Of a stretch of DNA of 64,000 nt, positions 24,926-37,494 are shown piece after piece. Origin of the DNA: Rotaria socialis. Lineage: Eukaryota > Rotifera > Eurotatoria > Philodinida > Philodinidae. Where the stretch lies: the NCBI GenBank assembly GCA_905331475.1, contig CAJNYU010000405.1:147833-211832 (forward strand). The letters are read 5' to 3'. The position numbers and the translations under genes were made by a program. Within the stretch, counting starts at the first letter, position 1. The number at the start of each line of letters is the position of its first letter. The notes beneath the pieces are model-generated. The model was not told the DNA's origin, did not search any database, and saw nothing but the letters and a program-made list of their open reading frames with translations.

Positions 24926-26169
24926 ATCAACAAGCAATAGCAAAAAAAGACGCATAATTGCTGATAATTTAATTAGTTCGGAAGTTAAAAAGTTGAAGTT
25001 GTCTAAAATTCCCGGGTTAGATTCATTTACGTGAAATAAAAGTCACGGCAAGGATTTGATTTATTCGAAAATAAAACATATAGACATTCTTTCAGAAAAT
25101 GATCAAACATCAATTATTCATTTAGATCCATAACATGTATGTTCGAAACCTATTGAACGAACTCTGTGTGATTACAGTACATTCATAGTAATCAACTACA
25201 GTTTGAGAGTTTACTATAAAAGAGCTCGTTTTTAGATAAATTCGTTTCTTCAAAAATTTTAAATCAATAAGGAATCTGCAAGATTTCTAAGACAAATAAA
25301 TCTAATGTCTTTATTATAGATGACACAATGCCATAATACCCATCGAGTTCATATTGGCATAGTGCCGCTACAGTAACGACTATGATATCCTACGATATAC
25401 CTATATGTTATAAGTTGAGGAATTTGAGTTTTTTGGTGTACTATCCTAAATCGTAATGCACCGCATGTGTAAGGGTATGGGTATGGGTGGGTATATGTGA
25501 AGTGGATATTGAGAACCAGACACTCATACTTGCACCCACAGTCACACATACACTCACACCCACCCCCACCCCCAAAAAGACATAAGATCTTGGTTAATAC
25601 GAGACCGAAAAAAATTGTAAACTATTCCACAAAGAAATGTCACAGCAAATCTTTTCTAAGTAATCTTTCATCTATGTCAATAATTTATTCAAAAAAAAGG
25701 CTTGAATCTGCTATCAAACTTCAAAGAAGAAAGTGGATGGTTTCTACAGTTCCATATTTTAACACCTGTAAGAACATTTCTTTTTCTCGCTAGTTTACTG
25801 TAAGATAATATCATATATAATTACTTTATTGAGATAAATATGTGTTTGATTTAAAAAGAAAATAATCTCAGGAATACAAAACAAAAATGCTCAGTCTGAC
25901 AAAAAAAATATATATAATCTACTATTCTTCTCGTTGAAATCGTAGCTAATAAGTTTCATTCAAGCTAAAAATTTTAAACTCAATTTTTATTCGAAATAGA
26001 AACATCTCTGATCACACTGCCTGAATATTTACTTAATTCATACTGTTTATGTAATTTTCAAGTTTTGTTTTTCCATTATTCAACTTTTTACAACACACAA
26101 AAGATTTCGACAAGCAAACAGACACTCATATATAAATCGAAAAGAAAATTATTTAGAAAAAGAAAAAAA
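24926..26169. other. intergenic with a CA/CCCACA-rich tract
   Basis: 1.24 kb between the convergent 3' ends of the GTPase gene and ATG5. A CACA/CCCACC-rich tract lies at 25515-25575, close to a GT-rich tract at 25465-25498, and the two could pair as an imperfect hairpin. Poly(A) signals are plausible (aataaa at 25068). No gene seen. Confidence 0.45.
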
Positions 26170-27081
26170 TCATGTACGCTTTTCAATTAGACATATATGA
26201 AGAAAATTATCCGGATATGAAAAATGTTCACTGAGCCACTGTACGGGAGATTGAAGTGATGGCTGAATACCATGAATAATGACTCTATAATCATTAATAT
26301 TTGTATTAAAAATTTTTTTTTCATTAGCTATTTGTTCACAATGTGCTTCATGATTTAAAGTAAACTGCAGTAAATCATTTAATGTCGTCCATTTTTCTTC
26401 TTCAACATTAAATGGTGAAAATAATTTATGTATAAATGGTTTATCTAGGATATGAATGCGAAAGGGTATATAACGAAAATATTGTAAATTATCCGTATAA
26501 GTCATTAGTTTATTATTGATTTTCCAAAATCCATCATATCTATCTTGTAATAAAGAATTCCATAATTGCTGATGATCACGTTTTTGCATATCCTCGATTA
26601 TTTGCCCTCGATGTTTAAGTGCATCGGCTTCTTTTATTGTCGACATAAAATGTGCTTCAATAGATTCTTTATCTGGAAAACGTATTATTTCACCTTCAGG
26701 AAATTTACTTAGATGCACAATTATCTGCCATGGTACATGACTAGATATAGATGAAAGCGATGATACATAAAGATCATAAAGCACACCTATAGGATAATGC
26801 CATTTCAATGGAATACTTTCGTATTCAAGCCATAAATTAGCAAGATTCATATTATTTGTTGTATCATTTGGATCGTTTTTAAAATAATTACAATAATATC
26901 TATGGATTTTTTCAATAAAACATGGAAAATAGCTATGACGTGCTAGCATTAAATACAGTGGTTCTGGTGATTCGGAACGACTCATTTTATTTTTATCTTC
27001 ATCAGCTAATATAAAACAAACCGGTAAATGCGACTGCCATAATTCACGCGTAATTTCTTTATCATCTAACAAACTAGTCAT
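26170..27081 (-). CDS. ATG5: autophagy protein ATG5
   Basis: A single exon of 303 residues (human 275). Family landmarks: LWQSHLPVCF, PLYLMLARHSYFP, LANLWLEYESIPLKWHYPIGVLYDL, IEAHFMSTIKEADALKH, MQKRDHQQLW, YIPFRIHI, KPFIHKLF and the C-terminal SPVQWLSEHFSYPDNFLHI. The lysine that receives ATG12 (K130 in human) aligns with K150 in F-M-S-T-I-K. ATG12-ATG5 with ATG16 lipidates LC3/ATG8 on the growing autophagosome. The acceptor TTATTTCAG sits directly against the ATG (zero bases between), and the phosphonopyruvate decarboxylase gene ends only 115 bases upstream on the same strand, so the two may be one polycistronic unit resolved by trans-splicing. Confidence 0.96.
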   Translation of the reverse strand: MTSLLDDKEITRELWQSHLPVCFILADEDKNKMSRSESPEPLYLMLARHSYFPCFIEKIHRYYCNYFKNDPNDTTNNMNLANLWLEYESIPLKWHYPIGVLYDLYVSSLSSISSHVPWQIIVHLSKFPEGEIIRFPDKESIEAHFMSTIKEADALKHRGQIIEDMQKRDHQQLWNSLLQDRYDGFWKINNKLMTYTDNLQYFRYIPFRIHILDKPFIHKLFSPFNVEEEKWTTLNDLLQFTLNHEAHCEQIANEKKIFNTNINDYRVIIHGIQPSLQSPVQWLSEHFSYPDNFLHICLIEKRT

Positions 27082-27196
27082 CTGAAATAAGAAGCAGTTA
27101 TCATTTTTATTAGTTTAGTTTTGATCTAAATTTATCTTTAAAAAAAAACAGATCATTAAAAGAATGAAATGAAAAATAAAAGATTCAATAAAAATA

Positions 27197-29842
27197 TTAA
27201 CTTAATTGTAAAAAGTGCATAAAATCTTTTCTATTCTCACTTGTTGATAGTGATGGTCGACCTAAATTTTTTCTATGACCACTTTTAATACGTAGTTCAA
27301 GGAGAACTGGCCCATCATTATTGATTGCACGGATCTTTTCCATTGCTTCAGTTATTTCATTTTGATTACTTGCTATGAATACATGTTTATAGCCGCAACC
27401 TTGAGCTACTTGACTAAACGAAAATTGCTTCTGATCACCTGCAACTGTCGGTTGGCCACCAACACTGTCATGTGTGCCATTATTAAATACAATATGTTTA
27501 AAATTTGATGGTGCAGCTGCAGCAATATTTGCTAAAACGCCCATGTGCATCAAAACAGCACCATCGCCATCCAAACAATATATCTAAAAATGGATACGTC
27601 AGTTTCGTTTTTGAAAATTAATAAAATGAAAATGTTTACAGTTCGACTTGGTTTTTGAATAGCAATACCTAATGCTATTGATGATGCATGGCCCATTCCG
27701 CCAACAGTTAGAAAATCACGTTCATGTCCATCACCACGTTTCATTCGAAGTTCAAATAATTCTCTACTAAGCATTCCAGTTGTACCAACAACAACATCTC
27801 GATGCTGAAAATGGCTCAGAACACATTGTAATGCTTCTTCACGTGTTAAACTTAAGCTAGAAACGAAATTTTATCATTTATTTCAATATTGATTTGAATC
27901 ATATTAAACTAATTTTTACCCAGCTGTAGCATCTCCATTTCGTTTTGGCAATGAATATGGTAAAAATGTTTGCCGTTTAACGAGTAATGCATATGGACCT
28001 TTTGCTGTTTCCATATAACGTTTAGCTGTTTCAAGTGCTTGACCAGCGCCATCGTGATAATCCGGTAAGGGTTGAAAAGGAATACCAAGTGCAGCTAAAC
28101 AAATAAACATTCAATTAGAATTATTGACAAAAAAATAATAAGTTCTATTTGCCAAGAATTCCCGGTGTTGCAGGTCCTTGAATACGATGTTGTGGTTCAT
28201 CACGTTTGCCTGGTTCACCACGCCAACCAATTAGTAATAACATTGGTAAACTATAAACACCTGGTGCTGCCAAAGACATGATAGGATTAACAATATTTCC
28301 TAAACCAGAATTCTACAAAAACAAATCAAATCTATTTCAATTCAAATGTTTCTATTTACTTGTAAATAGACCAATGAAGGTTGTCCTGTTCCCATGTATG
28401 AGCCACAAGCAAGACCGATAGCAGAACCTTCATTAACGGTAATGATATGATGGCTAGATGGAACATTTGCTGTTATATAAGCACAAAAATCTAAAGCAAA
28501 TCAATAAAATTTTATTAATTCTAAATTTTGTAAGCATACCTTTGAGCAACGAATCAGGAACGCCACAAAAAAAATTAATACCACAGATATTTTTTACTTG
28601 TCGATAAAATTCAGCTGGATCAAGAAAATCCCGAACTAATTCCGGCATATCTTGTACTTCTTCATTTCGTTTTTGTTGTTCTTTTACTTGCTAATAAATA
28701 AATCATGATTATTCTTTATGAACATATCGTACTATATGTATATCAGAACTCCGAATGAAATTACATGGAACAAACTTTTCGATCTACAAGATTTCTTTCT
28801 CTTTTTTTCTTATGAAATATAATACAGATTTTATTTGACGTGCAGTATAGACGCAACGAGTAATATTCTATTCGTTTTTTTTTCTCAAGTAAACACTTTT
28901 ACATCTTGATCGAAAATTCAATGCTGAAAAATAATATCGATTTCATCAGTTGTTCTGTGTATTAGCATTATTTAGAATTTGAATACTCTTTCATTGTCAC
29001 TATCTATTATTTAGCGCAAGTATCATAGCCTTAAGGAATCTTTAATATACCATGTTATAATTTTGATTTAAACAGAGCATACCAGTAATCACAAAAAAAA
29101 TAGGCAACACTCAATTGAATCACACAAAACTAGAAACGAGTCGTCAGTCACTCATTTCAATCAGAGAAACCTAATTAAACTCATCAGAATCTAAAAATTC
29201 ATTGATGAAAAAGCAAGTTTTACTTCGCAATAATAATACTTAACATTTTCATTATTCTTCATTTAAGAGCAACAAAATCCAGCGAAATGAGAATTATTCA
29301 ACAACACTACAGCAATTCAGAGCATTTTTACAAACCTTAAAGTCAAAAACAAGCCAGGATCATTGCAAAGATTGCTTTAACATTCACTTCTCTTTTCGTT
29401 TTTAAAAAGCAACAATATATGTCATCAATGGTAAAAAAAAACGAAAACGAAAATGTAAAATAAACTAACCTAAACAGTTACACATTGAATGAACCTAAGA
29501 TAATAGTAGAACAAGGAAGTCACTATAAGAATTGATCACAACATTGATACAAATATTCTTTAGACTAAGATTTGTATCGAATCAGGTTTGATTGATCATA
29601 GTTCTAATAATCTCATATTTTCCGTGGTCTCACACATTTCGAGTTGAAATTAATCGAAAGATGTTTTCTTCCCGTAATATTCTATTCGGAGTTCTGACCG
29701 ATAAAAACTAAACAATTACTTCTTCAACACTGGCAAAATTATATGTAGATGTGCGAATTGATCTTTGCTGTTGTTGTTTATTGCAAAGATTTGATAAATT
29801 AATTTTTGCATGTCGAAACAGACTAAAAATATTCCTTTTCAT
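27197..29842 (-). CDS. phosphonopyruvate decarboxylase, mitochondrial (ThDP enzyme)
   Basis: Seven exons: 29842-29720, 28690-28540, 28490-28360, 28312-28153, 28094-27920, 27856-27640, 27583-27197; total 1344 bases, 447 residues. Exon 1 encodes a presequence, [20 protein letters not shown]..., basic and without acids, typical of mitochondrial import. Then come [10 protein letters not shown], the catalytic-glutamate region [71 protein letters not shown] and the thiamine-diphosphate motif starting LDGDGA and ending [14 protein letters not shown]. The enzyme turns phosphonopyruvate into phosphonoacetaldehyde, the pulling step in 2-aminoethylphosphonate synthesis; PEP mutase is its usual partner but is not in this window. 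Intron 4 has a GC donor (28152-28151). Intron 1 (about 1.03 kb) is largely occupied by a TIR-bounded element. TTTTAG lies two bases before the ATG. Sulfopyruvate decarboxylase is a less likely alternative. Confidence 0.9.
28743..29697. repeat. possible TIR element filling intron 1 of the decarboxylase gene
   Basis: TCAGAACTCCGAAT at 28743-28756 is repeated in reverse complement at 29684-29697, 955 bases apart, spanning almost the whole intron. The neighbouring gtaatattctattcg also appears twice (28860 and 29675 regions). No target-site duplication or coding frame is evident, so this may be a MITE or a chance inverted repeat. Confidence 0.4.
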
Positions 29843-30224
29843 ATCTAAAATAAGAAATAAAGAAAAACAACAACAGCAACAACAATGACAATATTGTATC
29901 ATTTACACGAGTAGAAATATTCATATACATAGAGAATAAAATACTTTTCAAATATTGGAAGCACCCAGAGAAGAACAGAAAAAAAAATTCTATTCTGTGT
30001 TTGGTTATTCAAGAATTTCCTTGTATATCGACACAACAAAATGTAAAAACCTGAGTTAATTACAGAAGTATATAAAAGAGATACTATGAAAATATCCGCT
30101 CGCAATAGACAAATAGTGATTTTCAATGAGATGCAATAAAAATTAAAAACAAACAAAAAAAAGTCAAACAAACTTTTACTAATCTACAGAAAAAAACAGA
30201 ACAAAAAGCAGATCGAACATTCGC
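29843..30224. other. short intergenic region
   Basis: 382 bases between the start of the decarboxylase gene and the stop of the dystroglycan gene, both on the minus strand. It contains a CAA/CAG-rich stretch at 29862-29885. The open frame at 29899-30171 is hydrophobic but lies in AT-rich sequence with no splice signals. Probably the dystroglycan 3' UTR and a promoter. Confidence 0.45.
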
Positions 30225-31565
30225 TTATAGCATAATTCTTTCCAATTCGTTTTTTTCTTGTTCATTATAAAATGGTGCTTTTTCAATTCGCATAACTAAC
30301 GGTGTATGTGTTTGCTCTAATTTTTCTTCAAGTTCTTCGGTAAATACTACTGGAATGCCTATGACAAAATAAAGCAAAGATAAGAATTTCAGTCAGAAAG
30401 AAAAAGACTTACCCTTCGAAATAAATTGTCGTTGATCTTGAAAATAATGTTTTTTCCTATAAATTTCTCGTTGTTGTCGATGTTTTTGATATAAATGTTT
30501 ATTTGTTGGAGTAACAAAAGAACCATTCGATAAAAGTAATGTTGACGACGATGATGATGAACGGCGATTACAGCAAAGACAAAATGCAATTATTGTACAA
30601 ATAATTAAACCAATTGAAATTATTACTAATGGAACAATAACAAGTGGTTGATAGAATTGATCGAAAAAAATGAGATTGTTTCTTGAAGATACGATCGTTT
30701 GATTACTTAATAGTCGTGGTCTTACTGTTACGAAGGCTTTTTTTAGCTCGATAATTGGTGTTGTTGTAATTTGTTTCGATATACGAATAATTGAAATTTC
30801 AATTAACGGCAAAGAAAAATATGTCATTAATTCTAAACGATTCGAATGATAATGATCAATTAATTTTTGTATTTGATATGGAAGGTCTTTTGATGAATAT
30901 AAATCACATGAAAAATAAATTTTGATCATTGAACCATTTATTTTATGTATGGTCAATAATGAATCACTTATATTCATTGCTAATGATAGTGTTTGAACAA
31001 TAAAATAACGATTTAATGGAGAATTATTAAAGACGACTGATGAAATATTGAATAAAGCAAGTAGAAGATGTTTTGACGGTGAAAATAACGATGATGATGG
31101 AGAAAAATGGAATTTTAGTTTAAATTCAATAGAATTCGGATTTTGTGTTAGAACTTTAAACGGTCCCGAATAATCACCAAACAATGGCAATGCATAGATC
31201 GTTCCATTTTCAATTGAAAACCAAACTTTATTACGTGGTTCAATACTAATTATACGTGTATTATTTATATCCAAAGATTGTTGATAAAATTTATTATAAA
31301 CAGCATTGACAGTGAAGTTCTATAGAATACAAGAGTTATTTGACTATAAAAGAAATAGAAGAAGAAGAATAATAATAATCTTACTTGATTTATGTTTACT
31401 GATGGTATATGACGACGTTTATGGTGCCCATTAAATCGTACCTATATAATAATAAAAAAGAATAAAGAAACACACTCTTTGAATAGAATGGTAATAAAAA
31501 GTATTTACCATTTCCACTGTCGCTGAATAAAATAAAAAGAATAAAAAAAGATTTTGAAATAACAT
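30225..31565 (-). CDS. DAG1: dystroglycan-like transmembrane protein (short form)
   Basis: Four exons, 31565-31509, 31441-31385, 31319-30413 and 30358-30225, sum to 1155 bases, 384 residues. Exon 1 is a signal peptide (MLFQNLFLFFLFYSATVEM). A small N-terminal beta region (FSIENGTIYALPLFGDYSGP) is followed by a SEA-like domain with the self-cleavage-type site I-N-G-S-M-I-K-I (G167-S168), matching the alpha/beta cleavage of dystroglycan. The membrane segment is at about 264-288, followed by a basic stretch. The cytoplasmic tail has QFISKGIPVVFTEELEE and APFYNEQ, which aligns with vertebrate KGVPIIFADELDD and EKAP. Dystroglycan links extracellular matrix to dystrophin. This version has no mucin-like region and its tail stops before the PPxY dystrophin/WW-binding end, so its cytoskeletal partner may differ. 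Many N-glycosylation sites are visible. Confidence 0.8.
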
Positions 31566-34500
31566 GACGTGTCTTCTGATATAATGATGATCACCGTCTT
31601 GGTCGACAACGTGCTTGAAACATTATCATCATACTTATTGATCAAGTGAAATACGTAGACGTTTCTATTCTCTTATTTCTTTCTTTTCTTTTTTACTCTA
31701 TAAATATTTGTATTTCACGTACATTGACTTATCAACAGATAAATGTTCAGAACAATGAAGTGCGCGTTGCTATTGCAGTTGTATGGTTGTTATTAGCACG
31801 ATTTCTTCTTGTTCTTGTTTTTTTTTGGGTTTGTTCGTCTCTATTCGTTGCCTTCGCATACTACTGCAATGGTTACTTGATTGTTATCATTTGTTGTCGA
31901 CAAGAGAGAATATCGTCAATAGTTAGTTAGAACTACTCGCGTTCTCTTTCTGCTTTTATATCGTTGACGTTGTTGTTAGCAGAACGAAAAATGCTAAAAC
32001 AGAGAAGAAAAAGAAAAAAAAAGAAATAAAGAACAAGAGAAAGAAGAATGGTGATAGCGGTTGATCGGTCAGTCTCAAGATAGAGAAAAAATGAAGGCGA
32101 GACAAGCTCTAGATGGATGACTGACCGACATCGTATCGCGACTGATAAGGCGGAAGAAAAAACGAGACTTAATCACTTATTCTTTGCCCATTTCTAACAT
32201 CACCGATCCTCTTGTCATTATTGTACGGAGGTTATTTTGTATCGAGTAGAGAAAAATGACATGACAAAAAGTCAATGCAAACGTAGTTAATTATCTCTTC
32301 CTCGTTACATTTTGACAACTAGGAAATTGATTTGAATATAATTGTGCAATTCATACAAAATCCACGGGACGCATTCATAATGAAATCATTTTATTCTATG
32401 TAATCGTTTTGTTTTCTATTGAAGAAAAAAACCCTTGACTATTGTAAATACTTCAAGCTATCCCAGTGAACTTCTATTTTAACAGCATTCGTTCTTCGTT
32501 CGTTTAACTTGCACAAATCTATTGGAAGAATATCGTCATTATATTTTATAATGTACTTAAATCGATGTCTACATAGAATTTCTATGAATAAAATGACAAC
32601 TAATTTTTGGGTAAAAAAAATATCTAGGCATCTAATAGATATTTCAACAGCAAGAATACGCATTAGGCATTTTCATATAAATCATTTGACGAATAAATTT
32701 GTCGACAGATGCTTCTGTCTCATGTTTGCATGTCGTCGAAAGCAAATGAATAAAATGCCATTGAAGTATTTTCTCTTAGGTATTGCAGTCTATCGTTTGA
32801 GAGAAAAAACATAGCTCGTATTTGATCTAACTCTCGCGCCTACTACAGTGTATCGAACCGAAAAATCTGCGACAACATAATTATGAATCGACATAAAAAT
32901 ATGTTGTCTAGATTATTCTAATAAAGATCAATCATGCGCATAATCGATTGATAGCGAGTAACAAGTCGTACTGAAGTATTTATTGTAGATATAGTTCAAG
33001 TACAGGTCAGATTAGACGACGATTGAAATGATTGTTTAATGAATTGGAGAAATTAAAGAAACGAAAACAATCGAAGTACTGAAATATGTCTGAGTGAGAT
33101 TTAACATCTTAGAACTAGAAATGAGAGAGTCATCAAGAACATGTATTCAATATCCTTCTCGAGGCGTTAAAAATGTGTTACGCAATAAGAAAGAATAAGT
33201 TTTTTCTTCTATATTAATTGGTCGTCATTAATTCTTTTTTAAAATTAATTTCGTTAAAAGCGTCAATTCGAATTGAGATTGAAGTACAACTTAATCCACA
33301 ATATATTTAGATCGTTCTCTGCATATCTTCGAACAGGTTTCTCCTAAGCCTTATCTACTATAGCCTTCTATTAATCTAGACAACGTCCAAAAAAAAAGTC
33401 TGTAAATATTTTATCTAGAGAAAACCTATCATCAGCGGACTATCATTTATAATTACATAGCTCGAAGCCATTGGTAGAAAGAAGATTTCAGTTATTTATT
33501 CGTCCTATAAATTGGATTAGAATATTGATTAATACCCACTGGCTTAAGATGACTATTCAGTACAACGGTAGCATTTTTATTCAAATTATTCATTTGCTCT
33601 CGTTGATGGTTGTTAACATCGATATCAGATCGTTGTCGAATTTCATCACCACATATCATTTTCGCTATCATAAGCTACTATCAGTAATATCCGTTAGAAT
33701 TTTCTGTTGACAATCTTTTGCATATGGTACTTTTTTTGCAATCATATAACTAATAAATACTTCAGTACCAAGTTTAATTCATTTGATTTTGTTGAAATGA
33801 TATTTTGTTTTTGAGACGGTCCATTGTGTTGCAAAAACAAATGTGATAATTCTACATGGAAGACTACGATCAATAAGTGCTTTTCGATCACATTCGTCTA
33901 GTATACACGTTTCATCATGAGTATTAAGTTAGTGGCGGTAGATGAGCAGAAATCGACAAATGAGATGGTTTGTTTTTCTTTTAAGATTTGTTCAATGTTA
34001 ATTAATATAGATCTCAGATATTTATTTATTTGATGAATGCTAAAATTCATTCAGAATGATGGTTCAGCTATTTGAATAATGGTAAATTATGAGAAATATA
34101 TTCATTGAATATGATGAAATTAATTCTTGAGTGTAGTTGTATTGTTTCAGGAAATAAAATATTTACGATCTGAGAAGATAATGAATGATTTCCGTGAATA
34201 AAATTTTCGGTGAGCAATGAGATTAATCAATAATTTTTGTAATTTTGCTTCGTATATCTCAAGAATTTTTCCTATAATTGTGTTTAACTCTAAGCTTCAT
34301 CCGTGTGTGCGCCGCAAAAAACTTGCATTTTTTCGTTTTTTTTTCTCAATATATGTAATTATTTATATAATAAAAAGCATTAACCATATTTTTCTATTGG
34401 TTTAATGTCATGGACGTACTCAAATATGTCCATGTCTGACATCTATTGTTCACCTAAGTCCAGAGATCATATATGCCATGAAACAAATATTTCCAAAAAG

Positions 34501-35577
34501 AAAGAACGAACTCTTCGATGATGGTTCGATGATTCAAAATAATTCCAATTAAAGTAAAGAGAAATGCATACTAACCTAGTTTAAATCATCAAAAATGATT
34601 CAAACAGAGTATTGCTTTTATAAATCTGAATTTCCGATCTGAATATTTTTCTTACAGCAATCTAGCTTTAATTAACAAAGCTATACACTTTTCATCTGTG
34701 TTTCGCCTGATTATTCATTAAAACATGAATGAAAAAGCGATCGGCAAGTACACCGAGGGAATATATAACATACATCTTAATTAGAAAGAAAAGTTTACTT
34801 CTTATAATTAAATTTTATCACAAAAAAAACCAATAACCCATAGTAATCAGACAGAATTTCTACTATGACAAAGTTGTGTCAGGGGAGAAATATTTCAATT
34901 AATTTATATACATGTAAATTCTAAACATAAAATAGTATTCAATGGTCTACATCATTTTCATACTCAGTTCTTTCATGGGCAATTTATTGTTATCAATTAT
35001 TGGCTGAAATCGAGTATAACAAGTAGTTTAATGCAACACAAGTATTTCAATATTTCACATTCAAATCTTTGTCTAAAATTGAGGATACGTGTTGAATCAT
35101 TTTTCCTCAAAGTACATGATGTTTTCTGTTGTACATAAATATTGAAATGACTAGTTCATACAGTGTACTAGTGTAATCTATAAAATGGTACGACAATACT
35201 GTTACCTTCATAACACTCTAAAGGAAAATCTCCGCTAAGAACAAAACTCAAATAAAAGAGAATACGAAGCAACACATTGATCAACTTAGATTTTAAAATA
35301 TCATGTAAAACATAGCTGAATTTCTTCGACTTTTTGTGGTAGTGCTACATAAATATTACTCTTATATTTATTACAAACGAAACAAGAGCCAACAAATGAT
35401 ACTCTGATTTTCCTAATGCTCTATTTTCATCGTCACACTAAAACAATCTAAATAAATAATTGATTGTAAAGTTTTGGCTTTTTTCGAATTATTTGTTTTT
35501 ATTTCGAATCATTGCTAAAACTACTACTATTCGCTTTCACACTATTTGTTCCATTGAACACTAACCAGAAAAATTAC
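31566..35577. other. 4-kb intergenic region, no gene seen
   Basis: AT-rich sequence with A-rich and GA-rich tracts (31990-32050) just upstream of the dystroglycan gene. Open frames at 31646, 32509, 33471 and 34217 (plus) are 60-100 codons, with no recognisable domains or splice partners. I looked for hidden exons by paired acceptor/donor and frame and found none convincing. No RNA gene recognised. Confidence 0.4.
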
Positions 35578-36217
35578 TCATTTACTTTTCGCATGTTCTT
35601 CATGTGTATGCTTGTATGCACTAAGAAACATATTAAAAATAAATGATACCATAAACATAAATGGAACGCGATAATATGCAGGTATGTATCTAAAATTGAT
35701 CATTTGCACAGGTATGAAAATGACACAGTCGGCTAGATAAAGTGGAACAAAATTTTCTTTCATATCACTTTTTAATAGACCGAATGATGTTCGTCCTTCC
35801 AGAATGGATGTACCTAAATTATAAGTAATTGATTTTCAAATGAGCGAATAACGTAGCATATTTTATGTTACCCATAATATATGTAACTGTATAAATAGGT
35901 GCAGCAACGGTTTGATCACATACAACTTTTTTCAACGAATTACGCCACGTTGCTTGAGCTATAATACGATCAAGAAATCCATACCAAACATGTCCTTCAA
36001 CGCCCATGGTCGCCCCAGTGATGCATGCTGCGACTAGAAATTCACTTATTAGTAGAAATTTAGATAGAACAATAAGCATACATAAACGTTTTTCGTCTAG
36101 AGTTTTATTTTTATCATATAGAGTTTGTACACAAAAATCGCCCAGAGTAAGAGCAACTGCTGCAGATGTAACATTATAAAGAAATAATTTGTAACGGCGA
36201 AAGAATGATCTAATCAT
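35578..36217 (-). CDS. Mpv17/PMP22 family membrane protein
   Basis: Two exons, 36217-35872 and 35813-35578, sum to 582 bases and give 193 residues, normal for the family. The pattern is that of Mpv17/PXMP2: YKLFLYNVTSAAVALTLGDFCVQ at the N-terminus, GATMGVEGHVWYGFLDRI (the G-P/E-x-x-H-x-W-Y-x-x-L-D motif), KKVVCDQTVAAPIY, and the C-terminal ADCVIFIPVQMINFRYIPAYYRV. Four membrane helices are expected. Members sit in the inner mitochondrial or peroxisomal membrane and form channels or help metabolite balance. The usual W-P before the last helix is replaced by A-D-C. The acceptor TTTTAG ends 7 bases before the ATG. The exact paralog (MPV17, MPV17L2, PXMP2) cannot be fixed. Confidence 0.88.
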
Positions 36218-36747
36218 CGGATCGCTAAAATTGAAAGATAAAAATATTTATCATGCAAAGATACTAAAACTGTTCAAAATCAAGCATAGTATTAGCTAAG
36301 ACGGAATCGAAATAAATTTTCATTGAGTTTTCCTTCTTATTTTAGACTTATGGATAGCAAACGGATTTAACCAACTGCATATCATAATTTTGCTTGAATA
36401 TGATCTGAAAGAATACTTTGTATCTTGTATCATATCAAATATGTAATAAATTCAGACGATTTTTCTTCTTTTTATCGAGTGATTTATTTTGATATGACGG
36501 ATTCACCTTACGGCACTGACCGCCTAACTTAGACTGAGTTGTCCGATAACTCAAAAAGTCACACGTATAGATTTATTGACAAAGTCTTCAAGAAGATAGG
36601 AGAAACCGAGAAAAAGAAATTACAAATAGCTTAAGAAAAGACAAATTCGCAAAGATGATCGAAAAAGGTATGACAATTATTTTCAAGAAATGCTGTGATT
36701 CTTTTGCTCGGTCGACCTACTGGCATGTGCCTTAGATACGCTTTAAT
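36218..36747. other. intergenic, 3' flank of LINE relic
   Basis: 530 bases between the Mpv17-like gene and the end of the LINE open frame. The part next to 36748 may be the 3' UTR of the dead retrotransposon (which reads on the minus strand). No poly(A) tail or target duplication is visible. Confidence 0.4.
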
Positions 36748-37472
36748 TCAATAACGGTTATACAGTTGAATGAATAAGTGCTTGCATTGAAAGGCACATT
36801 TGAAAAGAACCGGTTCATACGCTTGAATGTTTTTCATGCGTTTCAGCAGGACTTGTTTGTATTTTGTTTCAATCGTGGGTAGATGAAAGTGTTGATGGAG
36901 ATCAAAGGTAGGGTATTGGAATAGGTAATAGACCAATCTTAAGCATCGCCGGTAGAATGAAGCTAATCGTTCACGTGAAGTTTTTGAGAAAATGCAATAA
37001 ATTGATGCCAGTATGTAGAAGTGCGGCCATATATAAGTATTAAAGAATTTAATTTTTAATCCTGAGAATGATGGGAATTGTCGATGGATGAATTTCAAAA
37101 TTGCACAAGTTTTGTAAATTGAGCATCAATCATATTGTGAAACAATAGCTTTGCGTCGAGATGTAATCCTAAATATTTGAAGTTCTTTCTTTGCATAATT
37201 TTAACTCCGTTATAGAAAATAGTTAGATTGGGACTTTTAACTGACTCGTGCTACACTACAAACTCAGTTTTATTTGGGTTTAATGGTTGGTGCCATTTGT
37301 CTGCGTAATTTAGCAGTTCAACCATATCGTTGTTGATTCGATCTTCAATTTCGACTACTTGTGAATTGAATTTCAAATGAATTGATGGAGTGTAGACCAG
37401 TGCGACATCATCCACATATGCATGTAGTTGTGTGGGATGTTCAAACCATTGCGGAAGACGATTTTTCTTTCA
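36748..37472 (-). pseudogene. truncated non-LTR retrotransposon (LINE) reverse transcriptase
   Basis: Read on the minus strand, the region encodes the C-terminal half of a LINE reverse transcriptase: HAYVDDVALVYTPS (the catalytic Y-V-D-D box, near 37415), NYADKWHQPLNPNKTE, NFKYLGLHLDAKLLFHN, and downstream a thumb/C-terminal region (about 37098-36748). It is dead: TAG interrupts after N-K-T-E-F-V-V (near 37255), a frameshift lies near 37098, and everything N-terminal to the Y-V-D-D box is missing. The 5' truncation is usual for LINE copies. Confidence 0.8.
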
Positions 37473-37494
37473 TCAATACTGCATTGACAGTCAG

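Noticed and set aside
25465..25575. GT-rich then CA-rich tracts as a possible regulatory hairpin
   Set aside because: Simple-sequence pairing is expected by chance between GT and CA tracts; no further support.
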